Below are positions 30,996 to 40,763 of a stretch of DNA of 64,000 nucleotides, piece after piece. Under the pieces are notes generated by a model. It saw only the letters and a program-made list of their open reading frames with translations. It made no database searches and was not told the DNA's origin. The position numbers and the translations under genes were made by a program. The number at the start of each line of letters is the position of its first letter. Position 1 is the first letter of the stretch. Origin of the DNA: Rhodanobacter sp. C01 (lineage in GTDB: Bacteria; Pseudomonadota; Gammaproteobacteria; Xanthomonadales; Rhodanobacteraceae); assembly GCF_002001045.1 (NCBI RefSeq), contig NZ_MUNR01000008.1, positions 248,001 to 312,000 of the forward strand. The letters run 5' to 3'.

Positions 30996-33339
30996 GCGGT
31001 GCCATCAGGATCGACAGGCAGAAATGGAAGGCGACGCCGAGGCTCACGGTGAGGCCGATCGCGCGCAGCACGGGAATCGTCGCCCAGGCCAGCATGCCGA
31101 ACACCAGCAACGCCGACAGCACGCAGACGAGGGTGGCATGCAGGGTGCGCCGCTGCTCGGCCGCGTCGCCCGTATCGCGCTCGAAGAACAGCGCGTAATG
31201 CAGACCGAGGCCACCGGCAAGGATCAGCGCAACCAGGTGGAACAGCGAGACCTCGATGCCGGCCATGCGCTCCACCGCCAGCACCAGGAAGGTCGCCAGG
31301 GTCATTGGCGCCAGCACGTGCCAGGCGCGACGCAGGCTGCGCAACGCCACGGCGATCGTCAGCACCAGCAGGATGGTGGCCACCAGCAAGGCTTGCAGGA
31401 TACGTGTCCTATATGCCGCCACCAACGACTCCGAGGCTGCCTTCAGATCCAGCAGGCGCACCGCACCGTTCGTGCTTTCGCCGAGCGCCTGCAGTGCGGC
31501 CACATCGTGCACGCCACTGACCGTACCCAGCCCGAGCCAGTGCCCATCGCGATGCACCAGCATCGCCGCGACGCGCTGGCCCAGCGGGGTCTGCGCGTAA
31601 TGCTCGGGCGTCAGCGGCGGCAACTGCCGCGCGGTTTCGACATCATCCAGGAAAGGCTGGAACAGGTCGGGGCGGAACGGCAGTCCTTGCACGGCTTCAT
31701 TCAACGCATGTTGCAGCGTGGCGCGGTCCGGCAGCGCCTGCTGGCGCTGCCGCTGCAATGCGACGGTCGGCAGATAGCGCGACGGCAGTTCCAGCGCATC
31801 GACGGCGTGTTTCGCCACCAGCGCATCGACCTGCGGTTGCAGTTTTTCCGACAGCGCCAGTACGCCCTGCTCGGTCGGCGCCTGCAACACCAGCAGGTAG
31901 CGCACATCCGGTGCACCGAGCGCCTCGCGCAGGCGGCCGTCACGTTGCAGCATGTCCTGCGGCAGCGGGGTCAGCGCGGCGAGATTGTTCTGCCAGAACG
32001 GGCCGGGCGCGAATGCCAGCATCAGCACGATCACCAGCGCCATAAGCACCGGAATCCAGCGCGGCCGTGGCAGCCGGTCGACGAAGTCACGTGCCCTTGC
32101 CAGCCAGCGCATCTGCGCCACATCGCGCACGCGTACCGGCAGCAATCGCGACAGCAGGTAGCGTGTGCTGAAGCCGGCCACCAGCAGGCCGACGATGGTG
32201 AACACGGCGAGCTGCTTCAGACCGTTCACGCCGGACGCATAGAACGCCAGATAGGCGATGCAGGCCGAGGCGATCGCGGTGAGCAGCAATGGCCACAAGG
32301 CACGCACGCTCTGTACTGCATCCTCGCCGGCACGGCGATGGCTGAGCACGCGGATCGGGTACTCCTGTGCCACACCGAGCAAGGTGAAACCGAACGCCAG
32401 GGTGATCCCATGCACTTCAGGAAACGCCAGCGTCAGTGCCGCGATGCCGGTCAGGGCCGCGCTGGCGATCGGCAATGCCGACAGCAGCAGCGAACTGAAG
32501 CTGCGGTACGCCAGCAGCAGCAGCGCAATGAAACCCACGCTGGAAATGCGGCCGATCCAGTCCGCCTGCTGTCGGGTCTGCGCACCAACCACTACGCTGA
32601 AATAGCCCGGCCCGCTGAATTCGAGTTGTGCAGCGGCACTCCCCGGCAACGCATGGAACGCGCGCTGGATGCCGTCGATCGCCTGTTGCTGCGCATCCGG
32701 ATCGAAGCCTGCGGCCGTGGTCTGCACCAGCAGCAAGGCTTCGTCCTGTGGCGAAAACCACACGCCCTCGCGCACTTGCGGCGACTTGGCCGGCGTCCAG
32801 CGTTCGGCCAGCTTCAGTACTTCCAGCGTGGGGTCGCGTGGCAGCAGGCCCTTCAGCAGACTTGCTGCCGGCGAGGACAGATCATCCAGTCGCTGCTGCA
32901 GCTGATCGGCCAGATAGGCCTCATCCAGTGGCTGCGTATCCAGCGTCGGCGACAGCAGGTAGCGATACGGCAGCAGGCTCGCGTCCAGCGCACCGAGGTC
33001 GAAGCTGCCGTTGAGTACCTGGCTGTAGCGCTTGTCGGCGTGCAATGCACTGGCCAGACCCTGGCTCAGCGCCGCCAGCTGCGCGTCGGCGCCAGCCATG
33101 GATTGCTCAGTGCCGCGAGCGCAGGATGCGCAGGAGCGGCTAATGGACAGCAGCAGCAACCGCGACCCGGGCCCATCGCCGACCTGCTCCATCAGCAGGC
33201 GCTGATCCGGCGTGGTGGGTGATGGCATGAAACTGCGCAGATCGGTGCTGACTTTCAGCCGCTGGGCAACCAGCCAACCGAGCCCGGCCAGCGCCAGCAA
33301 CCAGACGATCAGCAGCGTCGCGCGCGCGCCAGCACGCAT
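30979..33339 (-). CDS. MMPL/RND-family exporter of the pigment cluster
   Basis: 786 residues, about twelve membrane helices in two halves with large periplasmic loops, as in MMPL/HpnN-type lipid exporters. Start ATG 33339 (MRAGARATLLIVWLLALAG). Helical blocks IGRISSVGFIALLLLAY and LTIAVALRSLRRAWHVLAP are visible, with LILAGGLGLHYALFFERDT in the second half. In Xanthomonas the homologous gene is annotated as the xanthomonadin exporter, thought to move the aryl polyene lipid to the outer membrane. It lies between the LolA-like carrier (2 bases) and dehydratase (overlap) genes. Confidence 0.9.
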   Translation of the reverse strand: MRAGARATLLIVWLLALAGLGWLVAQRLKVSTDLRSFMPSPTTPDQRLLMEQVGDGPGSRLLLLSISRSCASCARGTEQSMAGADAQLAALSQGLASALHADKRYSQVLNGSFDLGALDASLLPYRYLLSPTLDTQPLDEAYLADQLQQRLDDLSSPAASLLKGLLPRDPTLEVLKLAERWTPAKSPQVREGVWFSPQDEALLLVQTTAAGFDPDAQQQAIDGIQRAFHALPGSAAAQLEFSGPGYFSVVVGAQTRQQADWIGRISSVGFIALLLLAYRSFSSLLLSALPIASAALTGIAALTLAFPEVHGITLAFGFTLLGVAQEYPIRVLSHRRAGEDAVQSVRALWPLLLTAIASACIAYLAFYASGVNGLKQLAVFTIVGLLVAGFSTRYLLSRLLPVRVRDVAQMRWLARARDFVDRLPRPRWIPVLMALVIVLMLAFAPGPFWQNNLAALTPLPQDMLQRDGRLREALGAPDVRYLLVLQAPTEQGVLALSEKLQPQVDALVAKHAVDALELPSRYLPTVALQRQRQQALPDRATLQHALNEAVQGLPFRPDLFQPFLDDVETARQLPPLTPEHYAQTPLGQRVAAMLVHRDGHWLGLGTVSGVHDVAALQALGESTNGAVRLLDLKAASESLVAAYRTRILQALLVATILLVLTIAVALRSLRRAWHVLAPMTLATFLVLAVERMAGIEVSLFHLVALILAGGLGLHYALFFERDTGDAAEQRRTLHATLVCVLSALLVFGMLAWATIPVLRAIGLTVSLGVAFHFCLSILMAPHASED

Positions 33340-33341
33340 GC

Positions 33342-34022
33342 TCAGGGCGTGCCCCGGCACAGCGCCTGCAGCGCCTCGCGCGTCGGCTGGGCCGGCATCT
33401 TCGCAGCCAGCGGCCCGAGCAGATCGATGGCGAGATCGCCATCGGCTTCCTGCATCCGCATGCAGCGCGACTGCTTGCCGGCGCCATCGATTGCAATGCT
33501 GGCCACGGTCTTCGCCACCTTCGCATCGCGTGGCGCCAGGCTCAGCGTCCACGTGCCCGCGGGATCACCGCTGAGCCGCATCTCGAACGCGTGCTGCAGA
33601 CGCCCGGCATCGCCACTGAGCAGCGCCACAAAGCTGTCCAGCAGCACCTGCAGCTGCGGCGCACGCGCCAGCGAGAAACGGCGCGGGCTTTTGCCGGCGC
33701 GCTGCTGGGTCACCTCGCCGTCGGCGATGGTCGCGGTTTCCTGTTGCGGATGGTCGACGCGTCGCTGCAGTCGGTCACCGCCCAGCCAGGCCAGCTCGCC
33801 GGATACCACCAGCGGTCGATCCAGCACCTGCATGAAACGCGCCTCGGCAAACGCCGTGCGCGCCGGTGCCGGCTGGCCGAGGGCACTGATCAGCACTTGC
33901 GCGGACGAGGACGCCGTGGCCGGCATGGATGCGGCAGGGGGTGCCTCAGACGCCGACGTGCTGGCCCACGACAGTGGGCTCATGCCCAGCAGGAGCGCGC
34001 AGATCTTGCTGCCAGAAATCAT
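33342..34022 (-). CDS. LolA-like outer-membrane lipoprotein carrier homologue of the pigment cluster
   Basis: 226 residues from ATG 34022. N-terminal MISGSKICALLLGMSPLSW forms a signal peptide. The body (RFMQVLDRPLVVSGELAWLGG then ATIADGEVTQQRAG and SFVALLSGDAGRLQHAFE) matches the LolA-related family present in most aryl polyene clusters, which probably shuttles the lipid-linked pigment through the periplasm to the outer membrane. Its first 77 bases overlap the 3' end of the acyltransferase gene, unusually long for this compact operon. Confidence 0.82.
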   Translation of the reverse strand: MISGSKICALLLGMSPLSWASTSASEAPPAASMPATASSSAQVLISALGQPAPARTAFAEARFMQVLDRPLVVSGELAWLGGDRLQRRVDHPQQETATIADGEVTQQRAGKSPRRFSLARAPQLQVLLDSFVALLSGDAGRLQHAFEMRLSGDPAGTWTLSLAPRDAKVAKTVASIAIDGAGKQSRCMRMQEADGDLAIDLLGPLAAKMPAQPTREALQALCRGTP

Positions 34023-34905
34023 AGAAATTGAACCAGTTGTAGGGGGCGACATGGACGTAATGTTCCAGCCGCCGAGCATAACCGCCGATGAGCGCATCCA
34101 GCGCCGGGCCGCGGTTGTGCCGCGGAATCTCCACCTGGTCGGCCAGCGGCTCGAAGATCAGCCGGTAGCGGTTGCCGCCCAGATACAGACCGAAGCACAG
34201 CACCACCGGCACCTTCAGCGTATGCGCCAGCAGCCACGGGCTGATCGGGAACGGAGCTGGCGAGCCGAGGAAGTCGACATGCCGCAGAACCTCGTGGCCG
34301 CGGCCGCGGTCGGCCAGCATTGCCACCACGGCACCGCCCTGGCAGGCCTCGGCCATCGCCAGTGCGATCGAGGTGCCGTCCTTGGCGGCATCGATCACGC
34401 AGGCACCGACCTCCGGCGCCAGCGCCTCCAGCAACTCGGTCATCGCAGGCGTCTTCTGCTTGTCCAGCACCACACGCAAGGGCATTTCCGGGCGGCGCGC
34501 GCCGAGTGCCCGCAGCGCCTCGAAACTGCCCTGGTGCGAACCGAACAGCAGCACGCCACGACCCTGGGCAATGCGCTGATCGAGCAGTTCCAGCCCTTCG
34601 GTCTCGATCTGGAACGGCTTTTCGCCGTGCGCCAGCAGGAACACCCGATCCATGATCGTGGCGGCGAAACAATGGATGTGCCTGAGCACCTGCCACGGCA
34701 TCACCGGCTGCTCGAACACGCGTTGCAAGTACTGCTTCGATGCCTGCCGCTCCGGCCCACGGCGCAGGTAGAAGTACAGCGTGATGGGATACAGGCACAG
34801 CCGCGCCACACGACGACCGCCGTACAACGCGATCGTCCGGATCAGCCAGATCGCAAAACGTCCACCACCTTCCGGACGGCTCTGCCAGTGTTCATTCGTA
34901 TTCAT
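33946..34905 (-). CDS. lipid A biosynthesis-type acyltransferase of the pigment cluster
   Basis: 319 residues of the LpxL/HtrB acyltransferase family: catalytic H-x4-E in FGSHQGSFEALRALG and the RGRGHEVLRHVDFLGSPAPF substrate-binding region; an N-terminal hydrophobic segment suggests membrane association. In aryl polyene clusters such an enzyme is thought to attach the polyene to its lipid anchor. Start ATG 34905 overlaps the stop of the hotdog gene (ATGA). Its C-terminal 25 codons overlap the LolA-like gene in another frame. Confidence 0.88.
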   Translation of the reverse strand: MNTNEHWQSRPEGGGRFAIWLIRTIALYGGRRVARLCLYPITLYFYLRRGPERQASKQYLQRVFEQPVMPWQVLRHIHCFAATIMDRVFLLAHGEKPFQIETEGLELLDQRIAQGRGVLLFGSHQGSFEALRALGARRPEMPLRVVLDKQKTPAMTELLEALAPEVGACVIDAAKDGTSIALAMAEACQGGAVVAMLADRGRGHEVLRHVDFLGSPAPFPISPWLLAHTLKVPVVLCFGLYLGGNRYRLIFEPLADQVEIPRHNRGPALDALIGGYARRLEHYVHVAPYNWFNFYDFWQQDLRAPAGHEPTVVGQHVGV

Positions 34906-35204
34906 GTCGCTCCCTCGACCAGGCCACGTGCCAGCAGGCTGCCGTCACGCCGAATCTCGAAACGGAACCGCACCGCGCCTGCTTCCGTCAAGCGCAGCAG
35001 CGCGGCCTCATCGGGCAACAACGGTGCCATGAATTTTGCTTCCACTACCTCGCTCAGTCGCTGCCCGCGCCATGCGCGCAAGGCAAGCGCCACCTGTTCC
35101 AGCAGAATCACTCCCGGCACCAGCGGATGATCCGGGAAGTGACCCGGCAGCGCCGGATGCCCGCCATCGATGCACACTACCTGTTCGAAGCCAGCATCAT
35201 TCAT
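34902..35204 (-). CDS. small hotdog-fold dehydratase-like protein (ApeI-like)
   Basis: 100 residues. GGHPALPGHFPDHPLVPGVILLEQV is split here as the GHFPDHPLVPGVI motif, the hallmark of FabA/FabZ-type hotdog proteins with the catalytic His. Short length and lack of the C-terminal half of FabZ match the ApeI-type second dehydratase of aryl polyene clusters. It could work with the other dehydratase at 30561. Overlaps both neighbours by four bases (ATGA), indicating tight translational coupling. Confidence 0.84.
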   Translation of the reverse strand: MNDAGFEQVVCIDGGHPALPGHFPDHPLVPGVILLEQVALALRAWRGQRLSEVVEAKFMAPLLPDEAALLRLTEAGAVRFRFEIRRDGSLLARGLVEGAT

Positions 35205-35920
35205 GGCGCAGCGATCCGGTTGCCACGCACCAGCTGCGGCCAGTGCAGGGCCAGCTGCAGCAGCATGTCGTGCAGGCCGGGATGACTCAGGTGGCGCAAG
35301 CGCCAGCGACGGTAGCCGTACTCCAGCAGGAATGCGACACCAAGCGATACGTAGCCACCGGCATGCAGCCATGCCGCGGCCCAGCGATCGGATATCGGCA
35401 ACGGCGAGACGATGCCGAAGCGCGCCAACAGCCCGCTGTGCTCGGCACACAACAGCAACACCGCGAGTACCACCGCCTGCGTCGCCAGCAACACGGTCCA
35501 GAACCAGGTGACCTGGCGGGCATAACGCACCACACCAGGTTGCGACAGCCGATCAGCACCTTCGATGGCGACGATGAAACGCGCCACCAGCGGTTCGGAG
35601 GTACCCAGCGTGCTGCCGAACCAGCAGGCCAGCAGCGCATTGATCAGCACCGGCACGGCTTCCAACAGCAGGCCGGCAAACCCGTACAGCGACAGCAACA
35701 ACAACGCCAGCAGCATGCCCAGCCAGGCCAGCCACGGCCCGACACGACCGCTCTGCAGCCGCGGCAACATCACGGCCGTCAGCAGCAGCAGCAGCGCCGC
35801 CAGCGGAAAAATCTGCCGATGCGTCACCGCGCCGGCGATCGCCAGCAACGGATAGGCAAGCAGCAACGGCAGCACATAACGCCGCGTCGCGCTTTCAGCA
35901 GGTGGAGATGAATACGTCAT
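35201..35920 (-). CDS. integral membrane protein of the pigment cluster (COG4648-like)
   Basis: 239 residues from ATG 35920 (MTYSSPPAESATRRYVLPL). About six membrane helices: YVLPLLLAYPLLAIAGAV, IFPLAALLLLLTAVMLP, LAWLGMLLALLLLSLYGF, LEAVPVLINALLACWFG, WFWTVLLATQAVVLAVLLL and GYVSLGVAFLLEYGYRRW. A protein of this size and topology accompanies the ACP in aryl polyene loci; its function is unresolved. The ACP stop is 100 bases upstream; that gap (35921-36020) holds no second ACP gene. Confidence 0.78.
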   Translation of the reverse strand: MTYSSPPAESATRRYVLPLLLAYPLLAIAGAVTHRQIFPLAALLLLLTAVMLPRLQSGRVGPWLAWLGMLLALLLLSLYGFAGLLLEAVPVLINALLACWFGSTLGTSEPLVARFIVAIEGADRLSQPGVVRYARQVTWFWTVLLATQAVVLAVLLLCAEHSGLLARFGIVSPLPISDRWAAAWLHAGGYVSLGVAFLLEYGYRRWRLRHLSHPGLHDMLLQLALHWPQLVRGNRIAAP

Positions 35921-36020
35921 GCAGCATTCCGCGATGGCAGCATCGGTGGCACAAGCCTGCCACTGACAGGGGAATACCGCGTGACGAACCATGCACGCCG
36001 GCGTTGCTCACGAACCGCTG

Positions 36021-36290
36021 TCAACCGACGCGGTGCTGCTCGACATGGGCGGACAGCGTACGCAGGCTGGTGAAGATCTGCCGGTTGTCCGGGTTGTCCG
36101 AACGCAGCTGGAAGCCGTAGCGCTTGGACACGGCCAGCGCGATTTCCAGTGCATCGATCGAATCCAGCCCCAGCTCGCCAGCGAACAGCGGCGCATCCGG
36201 CTCGATCTGTTCCGGGGTGACGGCTTCGAGGTTCAGACATTCCACGATCAACGTGGCCAATTCGTGCTGTGCTGCTGTCTGCTCTGCCAT
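36021..36290 (-). CDS. acyl carrier protein of the pigment cluster (XanC-like)
   Basis: 89 residues, an acidic four-helix ACP. The phosphopantetheine Ser44 lies in GELGLDSIDALEIALAV, followed by the expected helix III sequence KRYGFQL. In Xanthomonas the homologous ACP XanC is loaded with 3-hydroxybenzoate and carries the growing polyene. First gene of the minus-strand operon and divergent from the chorismatase gene; the 92-base interval probably holds both promoters. Many aryl polyene clusters have two ACPs; only one is visible here. Confidence 0.92.
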   Translation of the reverse strand: MAEQTAAQHELATLIVECLNLEAVTPEQIEPDAPLFAGELGLDSIDALEIALAVSKRYGFQLRSDNPDNRQIFTSLRTLSAHVEQHRVG

Positions 36291-36382
36291 GCCCGGTTCC
36301 GTACTCTGGATTCATTGCCTCCCCCCGGTGGCAGTGGCTGTGGAGTGTAACATAGCGCCCCTGTCGTTCCCGGTTGCAACCA

Positions 36383-37375
36383 ATGATTCAGGGATGTGAA
36401 AACCCACAGATCGAGCCGCTGCAGCGCCGTGCACCGCGAATTTCCTACCGGATTGCGGACGCTGCAGATGCGCTGAAAGAATCCGGCACATTGGCACTGT
36501 TCGGTTTCGGTGCCGGCGGCCCGGGCTGCGACGATCCGCGTTATCTGCAAGTGGCACTGGAATGCTTCGATGCGCCCCCGTCGCTGGAGGTCTGGCAGGT
36601 CGATGCGCCGGTGAGCTGCGGCACCGACGGCGCCCTGCGCTGGTCGGCTGGCGGTGGCTGGCTGTTTGCAGCCACCGAACTGGACGAGCGTGAGCATGGC
36701 GGCCCTACCGCCACCGCGAAGCTGGCCTACGAACAGCTGCACCGCTTCGTGGGAGCACGCGGTGCTCAGCATGTGCTGCGCGTATGGAACTACCTCGGCG
36801 CGATCAATCACGGCGAGGGCGACGCCGAGCGTTACAAGCACTTCTGTGACGGCCGTGCCGCCGGTATGGGCGACTTCTTCGCCGAAGGCTTCCCCGCCGC
36901 CACCGCGATCGGCCATCACGGCGATGTGCACCGGCTGCAGGTCTACCTGCTGGCTTGCGACCAGGGTGGCATCCGGGTGGAAAATCCGCGTCAGGTCAGC
37001 GCCTGGCGCTATCCACGCCAGTACGGCCGCACCCCGCCCAGCTTTGCCCGCGCCATGGTGCTGCCGGCGCAGGATGCGCTGGCGATCTCCGGCACGGCTG
37101 CCGTGGTCGGACATGCCTCGGCGCACCACGACGACCTGGATGCACAGCTCGATGAGACGCTGACCAACCTGGAAGCGTTGCTCGCCAGCGCCGACATGAC
37201 GGCTGGATTCGACACCCATTCGCCGCTTAAAGCCTACGTGCGCCACAGCACTGATGCCGCGCGCGTCCGCGAATTCTTCCGCCAACGTCTGCCCGGCGTG
37301 CCGATACTGTTGCTGCATGGCGATATCTGCCGCAGCGAACTGCTGGTGGAGATCGATGGCTGGCGCTATGCCTGA
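36383..37375 (+). CDS. xanB2: chorismatase, hydroxybenzoate-forming (XanB2-like)
   Basis: 330 residues of the FkbO/Hyg5/XanB2 chorismatase family. Markers: LALFGFGAGGPGCDDPRY, QHVLRVWNYLGAINHGEGD (the R-x-W-N-Y...I-N active-site block) and RYKHFCDGRAAGMGDFF. XanB2 splits chorismate to 3- and 4-hydroxybenzoate plus pyruvate; 3-hydroxybenzoate starts xanthomonadin and 4-hydroxybenzoate feeds ubiquinone. ATG 36383 gives the family-like N-terminus. Divergent from the ACP gene, completing the supply of starter for the adjacent cluster. Confidence 0.92.
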   Translation: MIQGCENPQIEPLQRRAPRISYRIADAADALKESGTLALFGFGAGGPGCDDPRYLQVALECFDAPPSLEVWQVDAPVSCGTDGALRWSAGGGWLFAATELDEREHGGPTATAKLAYEQLHRFVGARGAQHVLRVWNYLGAINHGEGDAERYKHFCDGRAAGMGDFFAEGFPAATAIGHHGDVHRLQVYLLACDQGGIRVENPRQVSAWRYPRQYGRTPPSFARAMVLPAQDALAISGTAAVVGHASAHHDDLDAQLDETLTNLEALLASADMTAGFDTHSPLKAYVRHSTDAARVREFFRQRLPGVPILLLHGDICRSELLVEIDGWRYA

Positions 37376-37515
37376 GAGCCGACGAATGCGAAGCATTGTT
37401 GATGACGCGCACCAGCCTGTCACTGGGTTGATGTATCGCGAGTCCAGCAACTCGATAAGCGTCCGTCATCGACGGTGCATGCAAAACCCATCAGAGCCTG
37501 GGTGGCCGGCGCTCG

Positions 37516-38889
37516 TCATGTCGATGCTTTTACCGGACGCTTCCAGCCATGGAAGGTCTGCTGCCTGCCACGCGCCACGGTCAGTTCACCCTCTGGCGCA
37601 TCGCGCGTGATCACCGAGCCGGCGCCAATGGTGGCCTGTGCGCCGACGGTCACCGGCGCCACCAGGGCGCTGTTGGAACCGATGAAGGCGCCATCGCCAA
37701 TACGTGTCACGAACTTGTTCACGCCATCGTAGTTGCAGGTGATGGTGCCGGCCCCGACATTGACGCCGCGGCCGATCTCGCTGTCGCCGAGGTAGCTGAG
37801 GTGGTTCGCCTTGCTGTTCTCGCCGATGTGCGTTTTCTTGACCTCCACGAAATTGCCGACATGCACGCCGGCATCCAGCTCGGTGCCGGGGCGCAGTCGT
37901 GCGAATGGGCCGATCGTGCACGGGCCATGGGTGATCACACCCTCCACATCGCAATGCGACTGCACCACGGTACCGGCGGCCAGCTGCACGTCCTTCAGCC
38001 GGGTGAATGCGCCGATGCGCACATCGTCGCCCAACGTCACTCTGCCCTCGAGGATCACGTCGATGTCGATCTCGACATCATGGCCGGCATCGACGCTGCC
38101 GCGCACATCAATGCGCAGGGGATCGGCAAGCCGCACACCGCCGGCCAGCAGCGCGTGTGCCTCGCGGTGGCGATACGCCGCCTCCAGCTCGGCCAGTTGC
38201 AGCGGGTTGTTGGCACCGGCCGCCTCCACCGGATCGGCACATTCGACACTGAGCGCGGCGCGGGCTTCCTCGGCGGCCATGCGGAAGATATCGGTGAGGT
38301 AGTACTCGCCCTGGGCGTTGTTGCGATCGAGCCGCTTGATCCAGCCGCGCAATGCCTTCGCATCGGCAACGAGCATGCCGGTGTTGACCAGGTTGACCGC
38401 GCGCTGGTCGACGTCAGCGTCCTTCTCCTCGACCACTGCGCGCACCTTGGCATTGCCGTCACACAGCACACGGCCATAGCCGCGCGGATCGGCGAGCCGG
38501 GTGGTGAGCAGGCTGAAGCCGCCCTCCGCCTCCACCAGTTGCTGCAGCGTCGCCACCCGGGTCAGCGGCACGTCACCGTACAGGACCAGCACACGCGCAT
38601 CCCTCGGCACACCGGCGAGCGCCTGCTCCACCGCATGGCCGGTGCCCAGCCGCTCGGCCTGCAGCACCCACTGCAAATCGGGCTGCCCGGCAAACGCAGC
38701 CTGCACCTGTTCGCCGCAATGACCGTACACGACATGGATCGCCACCGGCTGCAGGGCGCGTGCCGTGGCGACCACGTGGGCGAGCAGGGGGCGACCGGCC
38801 AGCGGCATCAGCACCTTGGCCCGGTTCGACTTCATCCGCGTACCGGCACCGGCGGCGAGGATGATCACATGCAGGTTTGCAGCTTCCAT
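37516..38889 (-). CDS. glmU: bifunctional UDP-N-acetylglucosamine pyrophosphorylase / glucosamine-1-phosphate acetyltransferase
   Basis: 457 residues, as in E. coli GlmU (456). The N-terminal uridylyltransferase has [20 protein letters not shown] (the G-x-G-T-R-M-x-S-x-x-x-K loop); the C-terminal part is a left-handed beta-helix with hexapeptide repeats ([19 protein letters not shown] and [14 protein letters not shown]). It makes UDP-GlcNAc for peptidoglycan and lipopolysaccharide. Start ATG 38889 has GGGAG upstream. Its position downstream of the ATP synthase operon on the same strand is common in this order. Confidence 0.97.
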   Translation of the reverse strand: MEAANLHVIILAAGAGTRMKSNRAKVLMPLAGRPLLAHVVATARALQPVAIHVVYGHCGEQVQAAFAGQPDLQWVLQAERLGTGHAVEQALAGVPRDARVLVLYGDVPLTRVATLQQLVEAEGGFSLLTTRLADPRGYGRVLCDGNAKVRAVVEEKDADVDQRAVNLVNTGMLVADAKALRGWIKRLDRNNAQGEYYLTDIFRMAAEEARAALSVECADPVEAAGANNPLQLAELEAAYRHREAHALLAGGVRLADPLRIDVRGSVDAGHDVEIDIDVILEGRVTLGDDVRIGAFTRLKDVQLAAGTVVQSHCDVEGVITHGPCTIGPFARLRPGTELDAGVHVGNFVEVKKTHIGENSKANHLSYLGDSEIGRGVNVGAGTITCNYDGVNKFVTRIGDGAFIGSNSALVAPVTVGAQATIGAGSVITRDAPEGELTVARGRQQTFHGWKRPVKAST

Positions 38890-38957
38890 ATCGCTCCCTT
38901 GGCCATCTGGAAATAGTGACGATGCAGGATACATCCTGCCTCTGTCCGTACCGTGGC

Positions 38958-40040
38958 TCAATGCTTCGCTTCGTCTGTCGTCGGCGTCAGCTTCTTCAAT
39001 TGCGGCGTATAGGCCTTGATGAAGGCATTGCGCAGCACGCCGAAGATCGCCTGGGACGTGTCCAGCTGCTTGTCGTCGATGCGTCCGCTGATCGGCACGC
39101 GGGTGGCAAACTGATCGTTCGCATGGTTCTCGAACAACGAGACCACGCCCTGGGCCAGCGCTTCATAGGCCAGTTTTATCGGCCCCTTCTTGTCCTGCAC
39201 CACATCCTGTTTCCAGCTGAAGATTTTCAGGTCGTGGAAAATCGGTTTGGCATAGCCGTCCAACTGCCCGTTACTGGCTTCCAGTTCCATTGTGAAGTCG
39301 CCGCTGCCGCCGGCGAAATCCAGGCCGGCATAAGCACGGGCAAGATCGTTGGCCTTGACCAGCTGGATGTTCGAGGCATGCAGCTGATAGGAAAAATCGC
39401 CGAAGTGACTCAGCGGATCGAAGCTGGCCTGGGTTTCGAACGGCGCGTCGCCGAGGATCTTTGCGGTGACATGCAGCGTGGCCACCCGATTGCCGTGGCG
39501 CCGCTGGATGTTGGTGAGGTTTGTGACGGTGCCATTGACGTCGGTCATCTTCAGATCGACGCGCGGGTTCGTTACGAAACTCTGGAAAGTCACCGTGCCG
39601 TTGCTGACGTTGATCTCGTCCAGACGCATCGGCGCCAGCAACTTGAGCTGGGCACGCCAGTCCACGCCCTTGCCGGTCTGGCTGTCGCTGTCGCCATGGC
39701 CTTTGACAAAATTGATCGTGGGGTCGGTGAAACTCACCTTGCCGCGAAACACTCCATGACTCAGTGCAAACCAGCTGAGCTGGATATCGGTACGCCGGGT
39801 GTCGAGCAATGGCGCGGGCAGTTTGCCGGTCGTCTTGACGATGCGAAGCCCGTTGATGGTGTAGGCACCCCGCCAGAGATGCAGGTCGATATCTGCGATC
39901 TGGCCGTGATATTCGCCCATACGATCCATGCGGGCATTGAGATAATGCCTCACCACGTAGGGCAACAGTGCGCGTGCGATCAGCAGCAGCGCGATGACAA
40001 TCAGCAGCCGGCCAAGGTGTCGACGGTGATGAGGTTTCAT
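38958..40040 (-). CDS. AsmA/DUF748-like membrane-anchored protein
   Basis: 360 residues; an N-terminal membrane helix ([18 protein letters not shown]) then a long periplasmic domain of beta-strand pattern with repeats such as [14 protein letters not shown] and [15 protein letters not shown], typical of DUF748/AsmA-like proteins. The family is linked to envelope lipid homeostasis. The start [10 protein letters not shown] is preceded by a weak ribosome site. It sits between glmU and the TonB-box-like lipoprotein with spacers under 80 bases, so glmU may be read with it. Confidence 0.75.
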   Translation of the reverse strand: MKPHHRRHLGRLLIVIALLLIARALLPYVVRHYLNARMDRMGEYHGQIADIDLHLWRGAYTINGLRIVKTTGKLPAPLLDTRRTDIQLSWFALSHGVFRGKVSFTDPTINFVKGHGDSDSQTGKGVDWRAQLKLLAPMRLDEINVSNGTVTFQSFVTNPRVDLKMTDVNGTVTNLTNIQRRHGNRVATLHVTAKILGDAPFETQASFDPLSHFGDFSYQLHASNIQLVKANDLARAYAGLDFAGGSGDFTMELEASNGQLDGYAKPIFHDLKIFSWKQDVVQDKKGPIKLAYEALAQGVVSLFENHANDQFATRVPISGRIDDKQLDTSQAIFGVLRNAFIKAYTPQLKKLTPTTDEAKH

Positions 40041-40113
40041 GGGGTCGATCCGCGGCGCAAGTCAACGCATTCTAGATACCAGCATGTTCGCGCAGTGTGG
40101 ATGGCTCGCACTG

Positions 40114-40656
40114 CTACGGGCGCACCGCTCCGAGCGCTTCAGCGGAGACGGAAGGCTGGCCAGCGTGGCACTCGAAGTGGAATACATAGATTCGCCTGAA
40201 TGGCTCGGTGTCGCTGTCCACCTCATGGGTGTTGCCATCGGCGTCAGCGGCCCAGTGTTCGATCTGCAGCGGGGTGAACCGCCATTGCAGTGCAGCCACG
40301 CGAACAGCGGCAAAGAACTGTTGCCAGCGCGGCGGAGCCGCGTCTATCACGATTCTCCGCACGTCGCTCACCATGCCGGCCTTGTCCACGCTCAACTGTG
40401 CCTGCACTTCTTGCCGCCGTAGACAGGTGGCGAGCTGGCTGGCCGGATAGACCGGCATCACACGCTGAACCGGCGTCGCACCTGTGGAAACATCACCCAA
40501 TGCCAAGTGATAGCGCGCCGTACCCGGCGGCACCATTCCCCACGAGCCATCGCCGCGCGGCGGCGATGGCGTGATGCGCGGCGAGCTGGCACAACCAGTC
40601 AGCACCAGCAGCACGATGCAACCTGTGTACCGCCATGAAGCCAGCTGCTCGATCAT
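40114..40656 (-). CDS. lipoprotein with TonB C-terminal-like domain
   Basis: 180 residues from ATG 40656 (a GTG three codons upstream is possible). Lipobox in CIVLLVLTGCASSP; after a Pro-rich linker comes TGATPVQRVMPVYPASQLATCL, close to the 'P.YP..a...g..G.V...' start of the TonB C-terminal domain, with VQAQLSVDKAGMVSDVRRIVI continuing the fold and AALQWRFTPLQ its end. No Pro/Lys spacer of a true TonB. Function uncertain: perhaps an envelope protein of energy-transducer type. It lies between the DUF748-like gene and atpC. Confidence 0.7.
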   Translation of the reverse strand: MIEQLASWRYTGCIVLLVLTGCASSPRITPSPPRGDGSWGMVPPGTARYHLALGDVSTGATPVQRVMPVYPASQLATCLRRQEVQAQLSVDKAGMVSDVRRIVIDAAPPRWQQFFAAVRVAALQWRFTPLQIEHWAADADGNTHEVDSDTEPFRRIYVFHFECHAGQPSVSAEALGAVRP

Positions 40657-40763
40657 GCGCGTCACGCATTCAATTCATAAGTCATATCGGCATCCTGCCC
40701 ACGCAAAAACGCCGGCACAAGGCCGGCGTCTGTTCATCACTGCCAGTCGTCAACGAAACGACC

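Noticed and set aside
30907..33222. 771-codon frame opposite the MMPL exporter
   Set aside because: Gln/Arg/His-rich shadow, no homology signs.
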